Source: Pomphorhynchus laevis (Eukaryota > Acanthocephala > Palaeacanthocephala > Echinorhynchida > Pomphorhynchidae). From it: a stretch of DNA of 64,000 nucleotides. Position 1 is the first letter of the stretch. Each line of letters starts with the position of its first letter. The notes under the pieces were generated by a model. It made no database searches. It had not been told where the DNA came from and saw only the letters and a program-made list of their open reading frames with translations. This document shows, piece after piece, positions 41,131-54,104 of this stretch. The stretch is from NCBI GenBank assembly GCA_012934845.2, contig WNNJ02003085.1, positions 62,001 through 126,000 of the forward strand. Reading direction: 5' to 3'. Made by a program: the position numbers and the translations under genes.

Positions 41131-42918
41131 TTATAACACTGTAGAGTGTAATAATTTAATTTTAATAGAACACAAAGATTGTAGCTCTGCCAATTGCATT
41201 CGAAAGTACGTGCCATGGTTTAAACTTACAATATTACTAGGATCAGTAATTACTTTATCGTCCATTTAAAGCATGAACGTATGAACTCAAACTCAGCCCA
41301 CTATGATTATAAAACTATAGCGTTTAGAGTGGTAATGTAAAAACTCTGACACAATTATGTCATTCCATAATCATCGTCTCTGTGGAAATGCAGAGATGTG
41401 AATTTTTCACCAATTCATCAGGCATGGTTTCAGCACCTACTCGTTTTCTTTATTGTATGTATCTGTAAGAATTAATATACCGAGTAACATTATCATATTG
41501 AATACGGTTCATGTTTTAGATGTTCCCCAAAAAATATTTGGCTTTGATAAATATGAACCCAGAGGAATATTTGGATTTAGAAAACATTCCGCGATGAGAT
41601 TCGCATTATGTCCTAATGAGAACCATTTGTCATTCCTTTCTCGTCTACATCAATTTAAAAATGTAGGCTAGAAAATACAGAGTTCTCAAAACGTAGAATT
41701 GCGCCTCGAATTCTATACATGGAATCGTGCCACTCTCTTAACAGACCCTGAAAAATAATGTCAATATCAATACATGATTTGCTCTGTAGTTTAAGAACAT
41801 CACTGGGATACATTAATTAAGTATTGCTATGTAGTTTAAGAACATCACTAAAATAAAACTTCTATTAATTTGCATCTTTAGAATAACGATAAAACTGTTA
41901 TTAAAATTGTATGCTCTCCCCTTATTTATGCACAATTGAACGAAAATAATCGTTGTTTGATATGACGCTCTGATTCTATAAAATAGGTCATTATGTGATA
42001 ATCGTATAAAATGCATTCCTTAAAAACCGGCATATACATATCTTGATAAATTCAAGATAAATTTTTGAAGGTTCGTTGTGAGTATTGAATGATTCTTTAA
42101 AAATTTCACGCGCTGCTTAAATCCAATGGTTTGGATTTAGAGATTCGATTAATTGTTTGGAACAGAACCAACAAATAAACAGACAATCGAAAATGATATT
42201 GTAGTTTCCTATTACCACGAAAATATCGATTTACATTGTGCATTTTGGATTGTCATAGATGACATAATGTCTATCATACTGTGCTGATTGATCTAAAAAA
42301 TTTACTTTGAAGTATCAGTACCTTGCTCGAAAGCGCTCACTTTAGTCTTGCATTTCATTATTTGACAATTAATAAATAAGAATATTATAAATCGCTTTAT
42401 AAACACTTGACAAGCAATAATGAGGAATTCGTTCGTATATACAGATTTTGATGTTGATCAATATATTTAAGTCTAAATTGTTGTTATTTTATAAATGTAA
42501 TCACATTTTATATAAAGAAGAGTATTCGGTAACACTTCAGTATACGTAGTACCCATCTAGATCAATTTTTATAATACACTTTATGCCCTTTTATGCTATC
42601 GTTTACAATTTTAATGTCATTTGATAAGTTTTTTTAAGTCATTTAATAAATTGTCATGCCATCCGTTACACTAAAATAAAGATAATATACACAATCAGTT
42701 TCGTTCAACGAGTATTTTCATTGGTATTAACTTGGTAATTTACTTCTGCTGATTTGGGTTTCATTCAACGAGTATTTTCATCGATATTTTCATATTTAAC
42801 ATTCACAATCGAACTACGCTTAACTCAAGGAAGTAGGTGAGACAAATCAGACCAATTAAAAATAAGATTTTTTAACAGAATAAGACAAGAAAGTTCTGTT
42901 TAACATATTCTATTTTAC
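41131..42918. other. Non-coding AT-rich stretch
   Basis: No domain recognised. A short direct repeat (ttcaacgagtattttcat) occurs near 42705 and 42763. Open frames at 41453-41671 and 41813-42016 are short and look like chance. Confidence 0.5.
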
Positions 42919-43920
42919 ATGGTACCTAATAAAGACAAAGAATAAGTCCTTGCCATTATACACAACACTCCAAGTCCAATGTGACACTGACAATTGTGGG
43001 GTGTGGACACCATGCTCAATCTTGGCTGACGAACAAGCGTCCTATTCAAATAAAACGTACTACTGCGGTTATTACTTTTTAGATATAATCAAGCTATTGA
43101 TTAAACGCTGCGAAGCTATTGTTAGAAGACGAGGAAACATTGTGATTTATTTGGTTATAATCCAATATTTCGAAGGCGCTCTGGCACGTCATCTTCAGGC
43201 TTGTATGTTATTAATACCTCAACCTTTTTAGGTCCCAAACCTAATCACAAATTAAATTCTCTTCCTTCTGAACATATCAGCGAGTATCATGTAGCACCGA
43301 CGGGGAAGTCGCATGCAATATTGCCGCACATTTGTGACACAGCAAACACTAATGTATTAGATACTGATGTTGGTTCAACTCAACTAGCGGTGAACGACAT
43401 TTGTAACAGTTCTTACTCAGCAAACAGCAGTGAACCGAATTGTAATGCTGGTTCAACTCAACTAGCGGGGAACAACATTTGTAAGAGCTTATATGTATTT
43501 AACTCATTACAGAATCATCACGAAACAACATTGTCAATACGAAATGAATATAATGACCAGTCTGCAGTCCGTCAGCTGTGGATCTGCTGGGGGGGTCTAT
43601 CTCGAATGTAAATATGAAGGATAAGCTTATCCCTAAATCATGCAATTCACAGAGCAATTCAGTTTCTGTATCCGTTGTACAACAAGATCATAATCGAATA
43701 GATGATATTAATTATAATGATCGTCGATTGGAGACGGAAACGATGGCAGAGAAATCATCTGACCAGGTTCTCTATATTTCAGCTATCATTTAGTGCAGTA
43801 TCAATTGTTTAACATTGATCCGGCAGTTACAACATATGATAATTCAGCAATCGAAACGCTCTACAACAACTTAAGTCGATTCGTTCTCAACGATGATGAC
43901 AAAGCAATTTGCCCAACGGA

Positions 43921-44003
43921 TTAAATCAGCTAACTGAGTCTACGTATTTAATATAATTATAAACAAAACATAATAATGCTGAATCAAAATTTAATAATTA
44001 AAT
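43921..44003 (-). mobile_element. Penelope-like 3' tip inserted in LINE-R ORF1
   Basis: About 83 bp whose reverse complement is the last part of the PLE 3' end, from taattattaaattttgatt to the terminus ACGTAGACTCAGTTAGCTGA. It is the shortest PLE copy in the window. Confidence 0.7.
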
Positions 44004-45046
44004 GTACGCTTTTTCGAATACTAAACTACATAAACGTTCAGATCGATCAAAAAGTGTCATATTTGCGAATAAACCTGAATCAGCATATGTTAGTATTCAA
44101 CATTGCCTAGATGATGATTTGTTGAATGTAAGAAAAGTTTTATCACAAGTTCTTTCAGATTCCTCAAGGGATGTCATTTCTAACGCAAAAGTGGTTTCTT
44201 TATTTCGTGTAGGCAAATAGAACGAAAATACCGACACGCATCCTTAAGTTTATCTTTACGCACGAATCTACGGCTAGCATAGTCCAAGAGTGTTCATTTC
44301 GTTTAGGGTGCAGCCTAATCCGGGTTTTGAAAGATCTGACATATGATGAACACCCGTGTTTGAAAATTGCCAAACAACAACTTAACGAACGAACCAAAGC
44401 AGGGGAGAAAAATCTCACAATTCATAATTTTCAAGTAGTGCGTCGAAGGACTCGTATTCACTGGGTTTAATTAAAACAAGTGTGAAATTTGGTTCTTTTG
44501 CCGCCTCAGCAACTTACAATATGCTGGAAAACATAGACCAACCGACATCTCCTCTATATAATGTTCTGAACAGTTTTGAATATAAATATATTCACAGTCA
44601 CTCTAGTCTACAGCAAGAATGCTACTTTTCTCATACTTTCCATTACACTAACGCGCAAAGCCTAGTTAGTAAAATCGATGAATTACGATTTCATCGATTC
44701 GGGGTACGAGTCCTTGATGTGCGGGAATCACAGAGTCTTGGCTAAGTTTTGATATCCTTGATGGCGAAATTGATATAAATTATTTTTCTTCATATCGTAC
44801 AGACAGATCTATGTGCAGAGTGTGATGTGTTGTTCTGTATGTACACTATGGGTATAAAAGTTTTTTAAAAACAAAACGTCTAGTTTGCAAAATATGAAAA
44901 ATATGTTACTGTTTGCATAAATCAAGCGTAAATTTCATTCTTCGAAAAAAACCTTCTCCCGAAAGTGAATTTAAAATTTTTATTTTGTAATTAAAAATAT
45001 AAAATTTAAAAATTGTAAAATACAAAAAAAACAAGCGGTTTTCTTT

Positions 45047-47335
45047 CTATTCATTATCGTTTGACAATATAAATCTTAACTTCATGTTCTCTTCTTTTAA
45101 CCTCATGTTGCACAAAATTTTTGCTTGATACACTGCTCTTTCGGCACATATATTACTTCGTTCGATATCCATGGAGGACTTATCTCTATTCCAATATTTT
45201 GTTAATGTAGACAAAGCTTTTGGATAATTTGCAAATGCCATCGATAACTCCTCGAACGACGTCTCGTTGTATTTCTGATCACTGAACTAATAGGTACCCC
45301 ACTTTCCACATATTATGTCACAGACACATTTCATTTCCAATCTTTGAGCGGGTATCAATATATATGCCAAAAGCGCAAAAGTTGCTCTACTGTTCCAACG
45401 TGCATATCTCAAATTTGGTAAAGCATGGAAATGTACGAGTGGGAAGCGACAACGGATTTGATAATAGTTGTACACGTCCATCAGATGATGCAAGAAACAC
45501 ATGTCATCTCTCCAACCAGAAAGCGCTTCCGATTCGAATTCTCCCTGTTCAAAATCATGTTTTAGTTTGTCGTAGTCCTTAGTCAGTAGACTAACAAATT
45601 CATAGGAAATTTCTGGAGACACTGTGTACTTTCCAAAATATTCGTCCATAATAATTCTTAATGCTCTGTCTAGAATATGGTGTTGACAACCTATGAACTG
45701 TGGAACCTCATTTGTTTCATTTCGCAATCTTGATTGCAATCTAGTGACTATACAATTTTTAAAACTGACGTTGACACTGGTTGTGTCCGACACGATCATC
45801 TTGATGGATTTCATGATTCCGTATTATTTTGGCGATTCAACGATTCCGTTAACGATCGTTTCGGCTTTTCCATCGTTTAGAAACAACACGTCGATTCTCA
45901 CTTCACGATTATCATTAACCAATACTAATACTTGTATTTCTTTGCCACTATTTTTGAATCCGTCAAAATGTAAACACCAGTTATAGCTCACTTGCGTTTA
46001 TATCAACTTGCAAATACTAATAAATAATAATTAAAGTTAATAATTTATAATTCTAATAAAACAATATAATTGTCAAATATAATTGTCTTTATATAATTGT
46101 CAAAATATAATTATAACAATAAATAAGTATTGTTATTCATTAAAGTGAAATTCAATATAAATGCAAGTGTGCTCTATTGGTGTGTAGATTATCAATCAGT
46201 GTTCTCTTAATTCATTTAGCGTGTCGAATGTTAGCCATATTCAGACCCCTTCTTTTTTGATGGGTACCACTCTTCATACCCCTTCATTTCTCAATCTTCC
46301 TTTTCTTGATAATTCTCGTCCTGTTTACTGTTCCTTGCGTTCCTGTAATTCCCTTCTTTTACATGTCCCAAACTACTCTACCTCCTTTGGACTCCGCTCC
46401 TTCCTGGTGGCTGCTCCTCTATCGTGGAATCATCTGCCCATTCATATACGCCAATCAACTTCCCTGCAGTGCTTCAAACGACAAATCCGATCCCATTTTA
46501 ACAATTTATCTGCTTGACTTTTACATTTTTGTTTGTGGACTTGTAAGCGTACAGCTTGTACGCATTTGCCACATTAAATAAATTTGTATTATTATATAGA
46601 AGGCAGCTTGTCTGGGAGTAGCAATACATACTCCGCATTTTGCTAACGTAACACACATATCAGATGATTTCCTTGATGATGGAGAACATCTTGTAGTTAG
46701 AGCTTTTACCTGATCTGTGCTTTCGTATTTTCTTTTCTTAACCTCGCTGAACACAACATCGTAATCACTAACGCCTTCTGAACCCACATCATCTGTTGAC
46801 AATTCATTTGCCATTTCGGCAATTTTATTCTCTGACTTTCGAATTAACTTAGACGGATGAATTGATCCTTCGCGGATCGAGCAATATCCAAGCTTGCCTT
46901 TGCTTTCCATTTGACTTTCGTAAAATTGCTTGTCTTTAGATGATAGCCAAGTTCCTGATTGGTTAGTAATATCGAATATAGATTTCAATGGATCAAAGCA
47001 CTGCTTACGTACACATTGATCGTAAACTTCAATGTTGAATTGACCTTACTGACTATTCTGCATTTCGAGAGAATTGGCAGATTACATTTTTCCCATAGTT
47101 TTGAAACTTCATTAGTTAAGACTAGAACTCTCTTTCTACATTTTTTCATATAAGCCAGATGCAGATATCTTCTACAAATTTGTGATTTTAATGGTAGTCG
47201 GGTGAATGCGGATAGAGATGTCATCTCGATAGGTAGGGATATTCTACGCTTAGGTCCTTCCCAGAACGACCTCAAGTTCTTTTCCGACGATTTAGACCTC
47301 TTCTGAACCTCGCTTTTGCTCATGGAGAAATTCAT
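45047..47335 (-). pseudogene. hAT-like transposase, broken
   Basis: From right to left: MNFSMSKSEVQKRSKSSE (47335), KLWEKCNLPILSKCRIV, SIFDITNQSGTWLSSKDKQFYESQ (46988-46521), then the LINE-H insertion. It resumes near 45990 with NWCLHFDGFKNSGKEIQVLVL, a TAA after VNGIVESPK, then IKMIVSDTTSVNVSFKN, VPQFIGCQHHILDRAL and FPLVHFHALPNLRYARWNSRA (45814-45287). The D..T and CQHH patterns are in the order seen in the catalytic core of this family, which I know from Hydra and arthropod genomes. One stop, shifts and the insertion make it inactive. Confidence 0.65.
46250..46597 (+). mobile_element. LINE-H 3' end nested in the hAT transposon
   Basis: Encodes the LINE-H C-terminus SWNHLPIHIRQSTSLQCFKRQIRSHFNNL in an open frame that ends at 46517. 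The 3' UTR has the hairpin at 46547-46563 and a ttgtattattat tail. It is nearly identical to 11860-12150. A clean target duplication was not seen. Confidence 0.75.
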
Positions 47336-49404
47336 CTAAAATAAAAAAAAATAATATTCTTGAAAAAAAATTGGGAGAAGGTTTTTTAAATCACTGATTT
47401 TTTTGAGGTGATTATTAGTAATTTTACATGATTCCTCATTATTTAATCGCTAGACGATTAAAATATCTAAAAAGGTTAACATTTATACCCCTAATGTACA
47501 CCCAAGTGCTTAGTCAAGCTGATTGAATCAGTTACCGAAAATGGTGTAGAAATGTTATGGTGTAGGATGTCGGTGAACAATGATACTCCTATTATCATTG
47601 GTCTGATTTATCGTAGCTCTTATGCTGATGTCACATCAATGTTGCGTAATCTTAATAAGTTTGCCTCTAATGGAAATGCTGTCGTAATGGGTGATATCAA
47701 TATGCCTCATATTGATTGGCCATATTGCACAACTCGCTTGCAGAGTAATCTATACTCTGTTGATCTACTTAACACAATAATCGCTTTGGATTTGACCCAG
47801 CCAATCCTTCAACCTACTCGTTTCTATAAGGACAGTCTATCACTGTTAGATGCGTATTTGACTTCCGCCGATCAGACAATATTGAACATTGAGTACTTGT
47901 CGACGTTAGGTAAATCTGATCACTGCATCTTTCACGAGGATTCCATACTGTCTCGCAAAACATGTTTCAAGCGTCATTTTGGACGTGTAAATTGCTTTTA
48001 AACCAATTTTGACTTGGTCCGTCAATACCTAATCCACATTCACAGGCTTAATCCCGTATTAGTTGAGAGAGGTTGATAAAGTGTGGAACCAGTTTTATTT
48101 CGTACTGTATAATTCGCTGATACGATTTTCGCCCAGAATATCACTGTGCAAGGCTTTGTAAGAGAAAATGAAGTCATATACGTATTTCAAGAAACAATTG
48201 ATCTGATTAACTTTAAGATATTCAAAATAATAAGAAATCGTCTCACTATTTTTAAACGAATAAAACGCCGCCAATTTGAAAAAAGCTTTAAGACAAGTCG
48301 GTACATTGCCTAGGTGTCTTGTTCAACTTTAACTACGCTAATCCTAAAAGCCATAGAAATAATGTCTCTTCACTCCTGAATAACGATGGCAAAACCGTAA
48401 CAAATGAAGTCGAAATTTCCAATACATTTGCTGATTTATACACATCATCTACCGATTATGAACATATTAATGTAAATCATTCCCGCCTGATTACGGTCGG
48501 TGACGTGTAGCGTCTATTCTCAGTTGACGATGTCTATCGTGAGCTGAAAAGCATCAAATCACCTTGTTCATTGTGTCCTGATCTTTTGCCTGCTGTATTT
48601 CTGAAAAAGCTTGCGTGTTATATTGCGACACCTCTGCATTGGATATTTATTGCCTCTATTCTGTACTGCCGGGTGCCCAATCCCTGTAGACTGTCAATTA
48701 TTACTTAACTGTACAAAAAAGGTGATATGTCTTCCCCGTCAAATTATAGAACGATCAGCATGAGCTACGTATGTTGCTGTTAGCTTGAAACGATTGTGTA
48801 CATTCGGATCATTGATCACTTGGAACAGAATTCATTATTTTCTGACAGACATCATATCTTTAGAAAGAACCGTTTCACCGTTACAAATCTTCTTGTTGCA
48901 CATAGTGAGTGGTCACAAATCATAGACACTGGTACTGATATTGATATTTTTTTCAAAGTCATTCGATTGTGTGCACCACAACATCTTAATTTCGAAAATG
49001 CATTCACTCAATATTGATCCACTGCTATTCTCTTGGCTAAATGGAATATTACGTAACTGGGCTGGATATAATGTAGAAATCCCACAAGGGTTTGTACTTG
49101 GTTCTCTGCTGTCCTGTATATGTCAACGATCTTCCTTATCTTTTAAATTCAGTTTCGTCACTTTATGCGGACAGCCTTAAAATATGGAAAGCAATTCGTT
49201 CCTCGTCAGATTCGTGTGTCATCCTATCAGATATTGACATCGTTGTAAAGTGGACTCACGACAATAACATGATGATAAATATATCTAAAAAATCAGCATA
49301 CGCATAAAAGGTAGAAAAACATCAGATTCATGTTCATTGCATTTTTTGACGGGAAACCTATAGACAATTTCGATCATATTAAGGATTTGGGATCATATTA
49401 AGGA

Positions 49405-49525
49405 CTTGTGGATGGTGGGCCAGGAAAGTTGAGTAAGATATGTGGATGTGTGGTCAAAGCAACGGAGACGTAGAAGCACTCGAATGGCGGAGTTGATTAT
49501 GCGTTTTAGGATAGGATGATGGATA
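49405..49525 (-). mobile_element. LINE-D C-terminal fragment
   Basis: The minus strand matches the RRFDHTSTYLTQLSWPTIH region of LINE-D and K. It lies directly after the decayed LINE-R RT, next to a doubled gatcatattaagga. Confidence 0.6.
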
Positions 49526-52500
49526 TGATCCCCTTGCCCGTTATTATAAGAAGATAATTCAGCTGAAATCGTATGTTATTACCGTCTTTTCTACTATAAC
49601 ATTTTTATGTATGCATGTATTACATATTTGTTTTATTTTGTTGTTCACATACTTTAAGTATCAGCTAGCAACAATTCGAAAAAACAGTGTACTGTTAATT
49701 ATGAAAAAGATAAACCGAAAGTCGATCGGTTTAATCAATGGATCGGTAAGTTGTGCTCAAATATATATATAGAGAGAGCAAGGCGTTGGAACAACACCAA
49801 TACTGATGGATGTGACATTATGTCAAAACATTATGGTTAAACACATGCGATATTAGTTATATCTAAGATCTCAAAATCTACTAAATAATTTAACGTCAAT
49901 ATAGCGCCGCTTTGACTGCCGTTAAGGACCTTCACCATTGGTTACCTATACAGACCGAAAAGATGGTGACACTATTATTAGCCCTTAAATATAAAACGAA
50001 TTTACTGTAAGTAAATTTTAATTTTGAAATAAAAAAATATTTAAGAACGTGCAAAACAAAAAATATATTATATAAGATATATCATAGCATTTAAATTTGA
50101 AAACACGATGAAAATCGAATTGGTAAAAAATCACAGCATTGCAGTACTATTCTTAGCTAATTGTAAAGTCCAAAAGTTACTCGGTCTCTAAATAAATAAA
50201 GAGAAAACAATATTTATAACCAAAACATCAAAATTGTTAAATATAAAATTGTAATTATACACAAGTATTTATATAAAATATAATTGTAAATGATCTGTAT
50301 ATATATCGACTATAAAATGTGTAATTCCGACGTAAAACTAGATTTTCGGATGTATCTGAATTATATTGTCTACAAAGAATATTTAAGCTAATTCACAAAT
50401 AATTAAAAAGAACATTTCTTTTGATGATTATTATGGATTTTATTCAAATTTTGCTAACAGGAAAACTATCGACAGGCTTTCTTCGAAGAATGCTGACAGC
50501 TTGTACATTAGAAACATGAATTGTTTCTCATTTATATAGATTATAACTTAACTGCCCAAATCGTAAAATTTAGATCTTAATGGTGAGAAATCACCCTTAA
50601 GAACCGAAACATTTCAGTAAACAAATCTACAATTATCGATTATAGTTTATTTTGTAAGGTGCGAAAAGATTCCAATCCAATCTCACCCTTTAAACACTGA
50701 TAGTAATTTTAGATAATACTTACTCACGTAGCAATATTGTCGTTAAACAGGTGTGTTATTCCAGGAATGTTATTAATATGTGAATTAGATGAAATATTAT
50801 CAATGACATATTATTTTTGAATTTTGGTAGCAGAATCAAAATAATATTTTTAATATTTTTCTAACTTTTGTTAGAATCATCAGAAATAATACTTATTATT
50901 AAATGAAATATTAATAATATTATATCATTAATATATTTCAGGAGAGTGAAACCATTCCGCGTGAATTTATTGTAATACATGTAAGCCAGACGCGAATGAC
51001 TCATCAGTGCCAGATCCATCCCACTACTAGGATGGATCTATATTACTTTATTATATTAATATAATATATTAATATATTAATATTATAATATTATATTATT
51101 ACTATATATATTATTAATAATATTAATATTAATATATTAACATTAATATTGTATTTTAGGAATATATAGTAAAAATACAATAGTTTATAATTTCACAAAA
51201 ATTTATTTAAAAATTGCTTATTAGTCAATTGTTTTCAAAATTGTATTTATATCAATACTGATTAGTTCAATGAGAAATTACTAGAATATACTATACGGTA
51301 AATGTTATATTGTTTTAGCAATAAAACTTTGAGCTAAACTACCTATTTCATTATTATTGACACAATTAGATCTGATAACTGAGTTTACGTATTTTGTATG
51401 ATATTTAAATAAAAATAAAGATAAATAATAAATACCGAATTTAAATTACCAAATTTAAAATTAAAAGATTGAATTCCAGTTTTCAAGGTTATGTATATCC
51501 GATATCACTAAACATAATTTAATATACAGTGAAAGTTTACGCATAATATAAAAATGTATAGTGTTATCTTAAAGGTTGTTTTAATATTTTAATGTCAAGT
51601 TAGTTTATTACGTATTTTTAGTCAATTAGTTTTATATCGTGATTCTATGTAACCAATAAATTTTAAATTTTTTTTTATTATTTTAAAGGAAATAAATTGC
51701 ATTACGTATACACTTAACACTGCGGTGGTGTCGGATTGACGAATAGTAGCATAAACCGATAGCAGATTAATTTCCACTGATGATTTTTCTAGATTTCGGT
51801 TACTCGATGTTGATTTATAATCGTTAAAAAATAAATTACAAAATTGAATATTTAAAATGAATATATACAATGAAAGCATGGAAAAAGTTACTTTACAAAA
51901 ATACACGCAATAAGATAAATATATTAAAATTTAAAAAGCTTTTTATATTTGGACAATCTAATAAGGCTGCAGAAATTACGATATAGAAAAATACGTGGAT
52001 TACTCTGAACAATAGATGCGTAATTTCACTATACAAAATACAGATTTTACTTGCAATAAAATAGATTTACACGGCTATTCGAGATTAAGTAGGGGTGTAT
52101 CTATTTGGTTGATTAGCGATGTGTCTGAATTTCCGTCGTCTTTACCTTCTTCGTCAGTTTTGTTCTCGTTCTAAAAAGTTAAGTGCTCATTATAAATTAA
52201 AAAATGCTTTAAATAAAATTTTGCTATAAATTCAAAAATTTATTGTTAAATTCTTTATTTAAATTCATATCAAAGATACAAAGTGCGAGTATATCTCGAT
52301 TTAAAGTCTAAATTACAACATACAATAAACGGTTTGCTATTTTTTTATAATAATTCGTGACGTAATATTATGAAAGAATATGGACATGGAAGAATGTCAG
52401 TGTTGACTCATATTTTTTGTATTTTACTGTAAATAATGTTGCTAAAATACAAACATTGTGCTTGAAAATAAAATATATTTTGAAAAATAAATATTCGATT

Positions 52501-52885
52501 TTGTTTTATAAAAGATAAATATTAATTTACAAAAGGATGTATATTTTTACATCAGGTTTTATAAAGCTTAATGTGAAGGCTTTATCATCCGGAGCTAAAA
52601 GATGTGTGTACACGTTTTTTGATAAAGTATAAAAGCGATAAGTATTTAAACTTCTAGTAATGAAACTTGTATTTCTTTTAAAATAAATATACGATTTATT
52701 CGATGCATATATGTAATTTTCTCAAAATAACTAAAACTACAAGCAGTGTGCGGTTTTAATTAACTCCATAAGATACTTTACGCTAACTATATATGTTCTA
52801 TCAAATAATGTGAAGATTATATAATATAAATAATATAAATACGTAGAATTTTTATAAATACGTATGATATTTTAATAATATAAAT
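49526..52885. other. Long AT-rich stretch with no gene recognised
   Basis: No domain found on either strand. 51045-51160 is almost pure TA with nested TATTAATA palindromes. A hammerhead-like CTGATGA hairpin lies near 50860-50890 (minus). 51365-51475 resembles a diverged PLE 3' tip on the minus strand (aaatacgtaaactcagtta). Confidence 0.5.
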
Positions 52886-54104
52886 ACATACGATTTTAGT
52901 ACCCTTTATACAAATCTAGATTTAGTAGATATTAAAGAAGCGTTGGTAAAATTAATTAATCTTATATTCGGAAAAATATATACATATATATGTTATAATA
53001 ATTATAACGCCTATCTAACAAAAATTAAACCATCAAGTAAATATAAATATATGGATAAAATTGAATTAATAGAATCCTTAAATATTTTGATAAATCAAAA
53101 TTATTTAAAAGTAGGGACATCTATATTTAGACAAGTAAAAGGTGTTCCAATGGGTGGTAATAGTAGCCCAATTATAGCTGACTTGTTTTTAAGCTTTATA
53201 GAATATGAATTTGTTCATAACTGTGTAAAAACTAAATCTAAACAATATAAATATATGAAATATATGTTTCGATACATTGATGATATATGTGTATTTAATT
53301 CTAATAATTTTTATTCAATTAGTGAGCACATTTATCCAGAAAGCCTTATTCTTAACAAAACCAATATTAATGATAAAGAAGGTGTATATCTAGATATGAA
53401 CATTAAATTAACATTATCTAAAACTACTATTAATTTATATCGTAAAGATGACATATTTAAATTTACAAGAAACATATTTTTGCATGAGCATTCATGCATA
53501 CCATATAATATAAAATATAATACATTAAATAATGAAATTTTAAGAATTGCAACAATATGTAATGATATTGGCTTTCTTCAAAATCATTTAAATAATTTAA
53601 TAGATACATATTTTAAACTAGGTTACTATAAAAATAACATCAAACAGAAAATAGTAAAATATATAAATCAACACAATAATATAAAGAATAAATTTAAACT
53701 CTTAAGTGGCAAATTTTTATGGATGGATAATAAATAATATACTTTGCATTAGAATAAGATACTAGATAGTTATTTCAGAGGAAATACATCATTAGCATGT
53801 ATTTGGCCCCGCTGCTATGTCGGTTAGAGGAGTTAGGGGCCAAACCTGATAGCATAGCAGTTCTTACTGATAACCTCTAATTCTTATTCTGATACAACGT
53901 CTGTTATTTATTAGTCAATTCATAAAAATGACGTTTATTTTAAATTTAAATTTTTTATTTTAACTTGATTTAAATTATTAAAAATCTTGAAGCAATTATT
54001 TATTTTATTATATAATTATTAAATTTTGATTTAGCATAATTATTATGTTTTGTTTATTTTATAATTATATTAAATACGTAGACTCAGTTAGCTGATTTAA
54101 TTAT
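52886..54104 (+). mobile_element. Penelope-like element copy 2, 5'-truncated
   Basis: It begins at aatacatacgattttagtac, which matches 38682 of the complete copy, and runs to the same 3' terminus (ACGTAGACTCAGTTAGCTGA). Three near repeats of aatataaatac precede the break. The 3' UTR hairpin is present at about 53808-53862. Identity to the first copy is very high throughout. Confidence 0.8.
52943..53737 (+). CDS. PLE RT, C-terminal 264 codons
   Basis: Open frame with VKGVPMGGNSSPIIADLFL, FRYIDDICVFN, IYPESLILNKTN and the same C-terminus KLLSGKFLWMDNK. It differs from 38186-39535 by only a few substitutions (for example YLDMNIKLTLSK for YLDTNIKLTLTK, FLHEHS for FLREHS). The ATG is internal; the frame lacks the N-terminal RT blocks, so it cannot make an active enzyme. 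Confidence 0.8.
   Translation: MVKLINLIFGKIYTYICYNNYNAYLTKIKPSSKYKYMDKIELIESLNILINQNYLKVGTSIFRQVKGVPMGGNSSPIIADLFLSFIEYEFVHNCVKTKSKQYKYMKYMFRYIDDICVFNSNNFYSISEHIYPESLILNKTNINDKEGVYLDMNIKLTLSKTTINLYRKDDIFKFTRNIFLHEHSCIPYNIKYNTLNNEILRIATICNDIGFLQNHLNNLIDTYFKLGYYKNNIKQKIVKYINQHNNIKNKFKLLSGKFLWMDNK

Larger units (their letters stand above)
44847..47493 (-). mobile_element. hAT-type DNA transposon with 8-bp target duplication
   Basis: Terminal inverted repeats read TATGGGTATAAAAGTT on the left and TAGGGGTATAAATGTT on the right (inverted). Both sides are flanked by atgtacac (44839-44846 and 47494-47501), an exact 8-bp repeat, the size typical of hAT insertions. The minus strand encodes a decayed transposase. 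Removing the element and one repeat joins LINE-R endonuclease codons in frame (FCMYTPKCLVKL). A LINE-H 3' end is nested inside at about 46250-46597. Confidence 0.8.
42919..49400 (+). pseudogene. LINE-R, decayed and interrupted by a hAT transposon
   Basis: ORF1 (42919 to about 44470) has the finger VQCDTDNCGVW then TYYCGYY (last Cys changed to Tyr) and ends in the motif GEKNLTIHNFQVVRRR. The endonuclease begins near 44630 (FHYTNAQSLVSKIDEL) and runs to 44846, where the hAT element starts. It resumes at 47502 (VKLIESVTENGVEMLWCR, IIGLIYRSSYAD, AVVMGDINMPHIDWP, LGKSDHCIF) up to 47998. RT relics with many stops follow at 48530-49310. The ORF1 contains a 78-bp internal duplication (43369 and 43447). 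Confidence 0.7.

Noticed and set aside
51040-51170. TA-rich palindromes as a replication origin or attachment site
   Set aside because: Simple TA repeats of this kind are common in AT-rich genomes and nothing else supports a function.
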